From positions 62,001 to 126,000 of the forward strand of contig JAWLAT010000007.1 in the NCBI GenBank assembly GCA_041395325.1: a DNA stretch of 64,000 bases. Reading direction: 5' to 3'. The notes under the pieces were generated by a model. That model did no database searches. It had not been told where the DNA came from and saw only the letters and a program-made list of their open reading frames with translations. Within the stretch, counting starts at the first letter, position 1, and the number at the start of each line of letters is the position of its first letter. The position numbers and the translations under genes are program-made. This document shows, piece after piece, positions 63,801 to 64,000 of the stretch. This DNA comes from JAWLAT01 sp041395325 (lineage in GTDB: Bacteria; Pseudomonadota; Gammaproteobacteria; Xanthomonadales; SZUA-5).

Positions 63801-64000
63801 GTGGGAAGCAACAGCTACGTCGCCGGTCTGCGGTTCCGCGCCTGGTCACCCTGGAGTGCGCGTCATCCGACGCTGGCGGTAGACGCACCCTTGCGCTTTG
63901 ATCTGGTGGATCTGGCCTCCGGTCGTTCGGTCGGTGGCTGTACCTATCACGTCAGTCACCCGGGTGGACGCAATTACCAGACCCGTCCGGTCAATGCGCT
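60849..64000 (+). CDS. Transglutaminase-like protein with DUF2126, cut by the right edge
   Basis: One open frame of 1050 codons reaches the right edge with no stop. The N-part (about 1–290) is a bacterial transglutaminase-like fold: TVYQFDRRVGLAPHEIRLRP, then the catalytic Cys in GSGSCRDSAWLLV, His in DLHAWAEVYV and Asp in LDATSGL. The rest is a DUF2126 region (TMGGEPTFVAIDDLDG, WYPGEALPRWA, FMLDGRHEGTGGGNHVTLGG, GNTHRSEFCIDKLY), which resembles amidoligase folds. It starts 5 bases after Anbu. Full proteins in this family are about 1100 residues, so little is missing. Confidence 0.9.
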   Translation, partial: MSIQVALTHRTVYQFDRRVGLAPHEIRLRPAAHSRTPVSAYSLRIEPAGHFINWQQDPYGNWVARVVFPEPQSSLSVCVDLVADLVTVNPFDFFLEPSAERVPFDYSGTLSRELRPFLETDDHGDAMAQWLVEVRQELVTAELGTVDFLVALNQRVRARVDYLVRMEPGVQSPDQTLALGSGSCRDSAWLLVQTLRALGLAARFCSGYLIQLKADEPGLDGPDGPAEDFTDLHAWAEVYVPGAGWIGLDATSGLLAGEGHIPLACTATPGSAAPVIGATDVCQATMDVQMRVTRLAEKPRVTRPMSDAQWHRVQALAQKVDARLQAQDVRLTMGGEPTFVAIDDLDGQEWNHTADSPRKYRLGTALLARLAERFAVGGVLHYGQGKWYPGEALPRWAQTVLWRSDGQPLWRRREWLQAPGEPGEANIKQVRAFGEALTQALGLPTERLLAAHEDPLPVLAAEVQAPVNLDPLSAGLEDPLQRQRLRDQLRGGLTQPTGFVLPLHDDAGKKGHTWRSSAWPLRQGQVFLLAGDSPMGYRLPLGQLPHRLPEEIEDSFATDPFAPRAPLGTADEASPVKDLPDPDPREVVRTCLCLELRQGRLHVFLPPLNHLEAFVELLRRLEQVASQSQLPLVLEGYLPPSDPRLQRLAVTPDPGVLEINIHPASDWDGLVERFEGLYAAARECRLGADKFMLDGRHEGTGGGNHVTLGGVTPSDSPLLRRPALLRSLLVYWQNHPSLSYLFSGAFVGPTSQAPRVDEARDDNLYELAIALEQLDAQIAAAAKDDEVELPWQLDRILRNFLVDLTGNTHRSEFCIDKLYPPSGARLGLLELRAFEMPPHPRMALLQLLLLRGLVAWFWQQPWRGSLIEWGGALHDRFMLPQLLEQDFLQVLGDLRHAGMDFDPEWFSAFFEFRFPRLGSVQVAGTRLELRQAIEPWPVLGEEMSATGTARYVDSSVERLQVRIEDYRPERQRLLCNGRPLPLVPVGSNSYVAGLRFRAWSPWSARHPTLAVDAPLRFDLVDLASGRSVGGCTYHVSHPGGRNYQTRPVNA

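Overview
The window is high-GC, gene-dense chromosomal DNA from a gammaproteobacterium. The gene order bcp–gcvR / dapA–bamC is the Escherichia coli order. Together with panB–panC–pgi, an FHA-linked sigma-54 activator, several eukaryotic-type Ser/Thr kinases and an IS5-type element, this suggests the Xanthomonadales (Lysobacterales) side of the class. That placement is inference from gene content; no rRNA is present to confirm it.

Layout. 1–9.8 kb: a beta-propeller sensor (cut by the left edge) divergent from a GTPase–YceI–cytochrome b561–YceI operon, then transporters (AEC, TSUP, EamA) and small proteins. 9.8–15 kb: selO, then a Ser/Thr kinase with an FGE-like C-terminal domain followed by an FHA protein. 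15–18 kb: a run of six small, mostly unrecognised genes, all on the plus strand. 18–26 kb: a 3-hydroxybutyrate dehydrogenase-type SDR, a Cys-type sulfatase, a kinase overlapping a periplasmic repeat protein, and a Gly/Ser-rich exported protein. 25.7–28.3 kb: an LTxxQ (Spy/CpxP) protein divergent from an OmpR/EnvZ-type pair. 28.4–32.2 kb: amgK–murU (cell-wall sugar recycling) and a YoaA/DinG helicase. 32.2–33.4 kb: a small conserved gene broken by an IS5-type MITE, about 110-bp degenerate repeats, and tRNA-Thr(CGT). 33.6–39 kb: an FHA sigma-54 activator, a complete-looking sigma-54 promoter region (dyad, IHF site, -24/-12) before a lipoprotein gene, and a third kinase. 39–57 kb: mostly housekeeping genes (chrA, phoH, bcp, gcvR, dapA, bamC, fdxA, tRNA-Glu(CTC), pcnB, folK, panB, panC, pgi, queG, nnr, tsaE, amiC, dinB). 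57.7–64 kb: an operon of circularly permuted ATP-grasp, alpha-E protein, the Anbu proteasome-like peptidase and a large transglutaminase/DUF2126 protein running off the right edge.

Three themes stand out. First, phospho-signalling: three Ser/Thr kinases, a double-FHA membrane protein and an FHA sigma-54 activator with a non-canonical GAFTGA loop lie within 28 kb. Second, the Anbu/ATP-grasp/transglutaminase operon matches a predicted but largely uncharacterised peptide-tagging or peptide-synthesis system. Third, there is mobile and repeat DNA: a precisely defined MITE with a CTAG target duplication inside a gene, a heptamer tandem repeat, repeats behind tRNA-Thr, and a REP-like palindrome. Two divergent gene pairs (1.88 kb and 52.48 kb) appear to share a CATG, their start codons overlapping on opposite strands.
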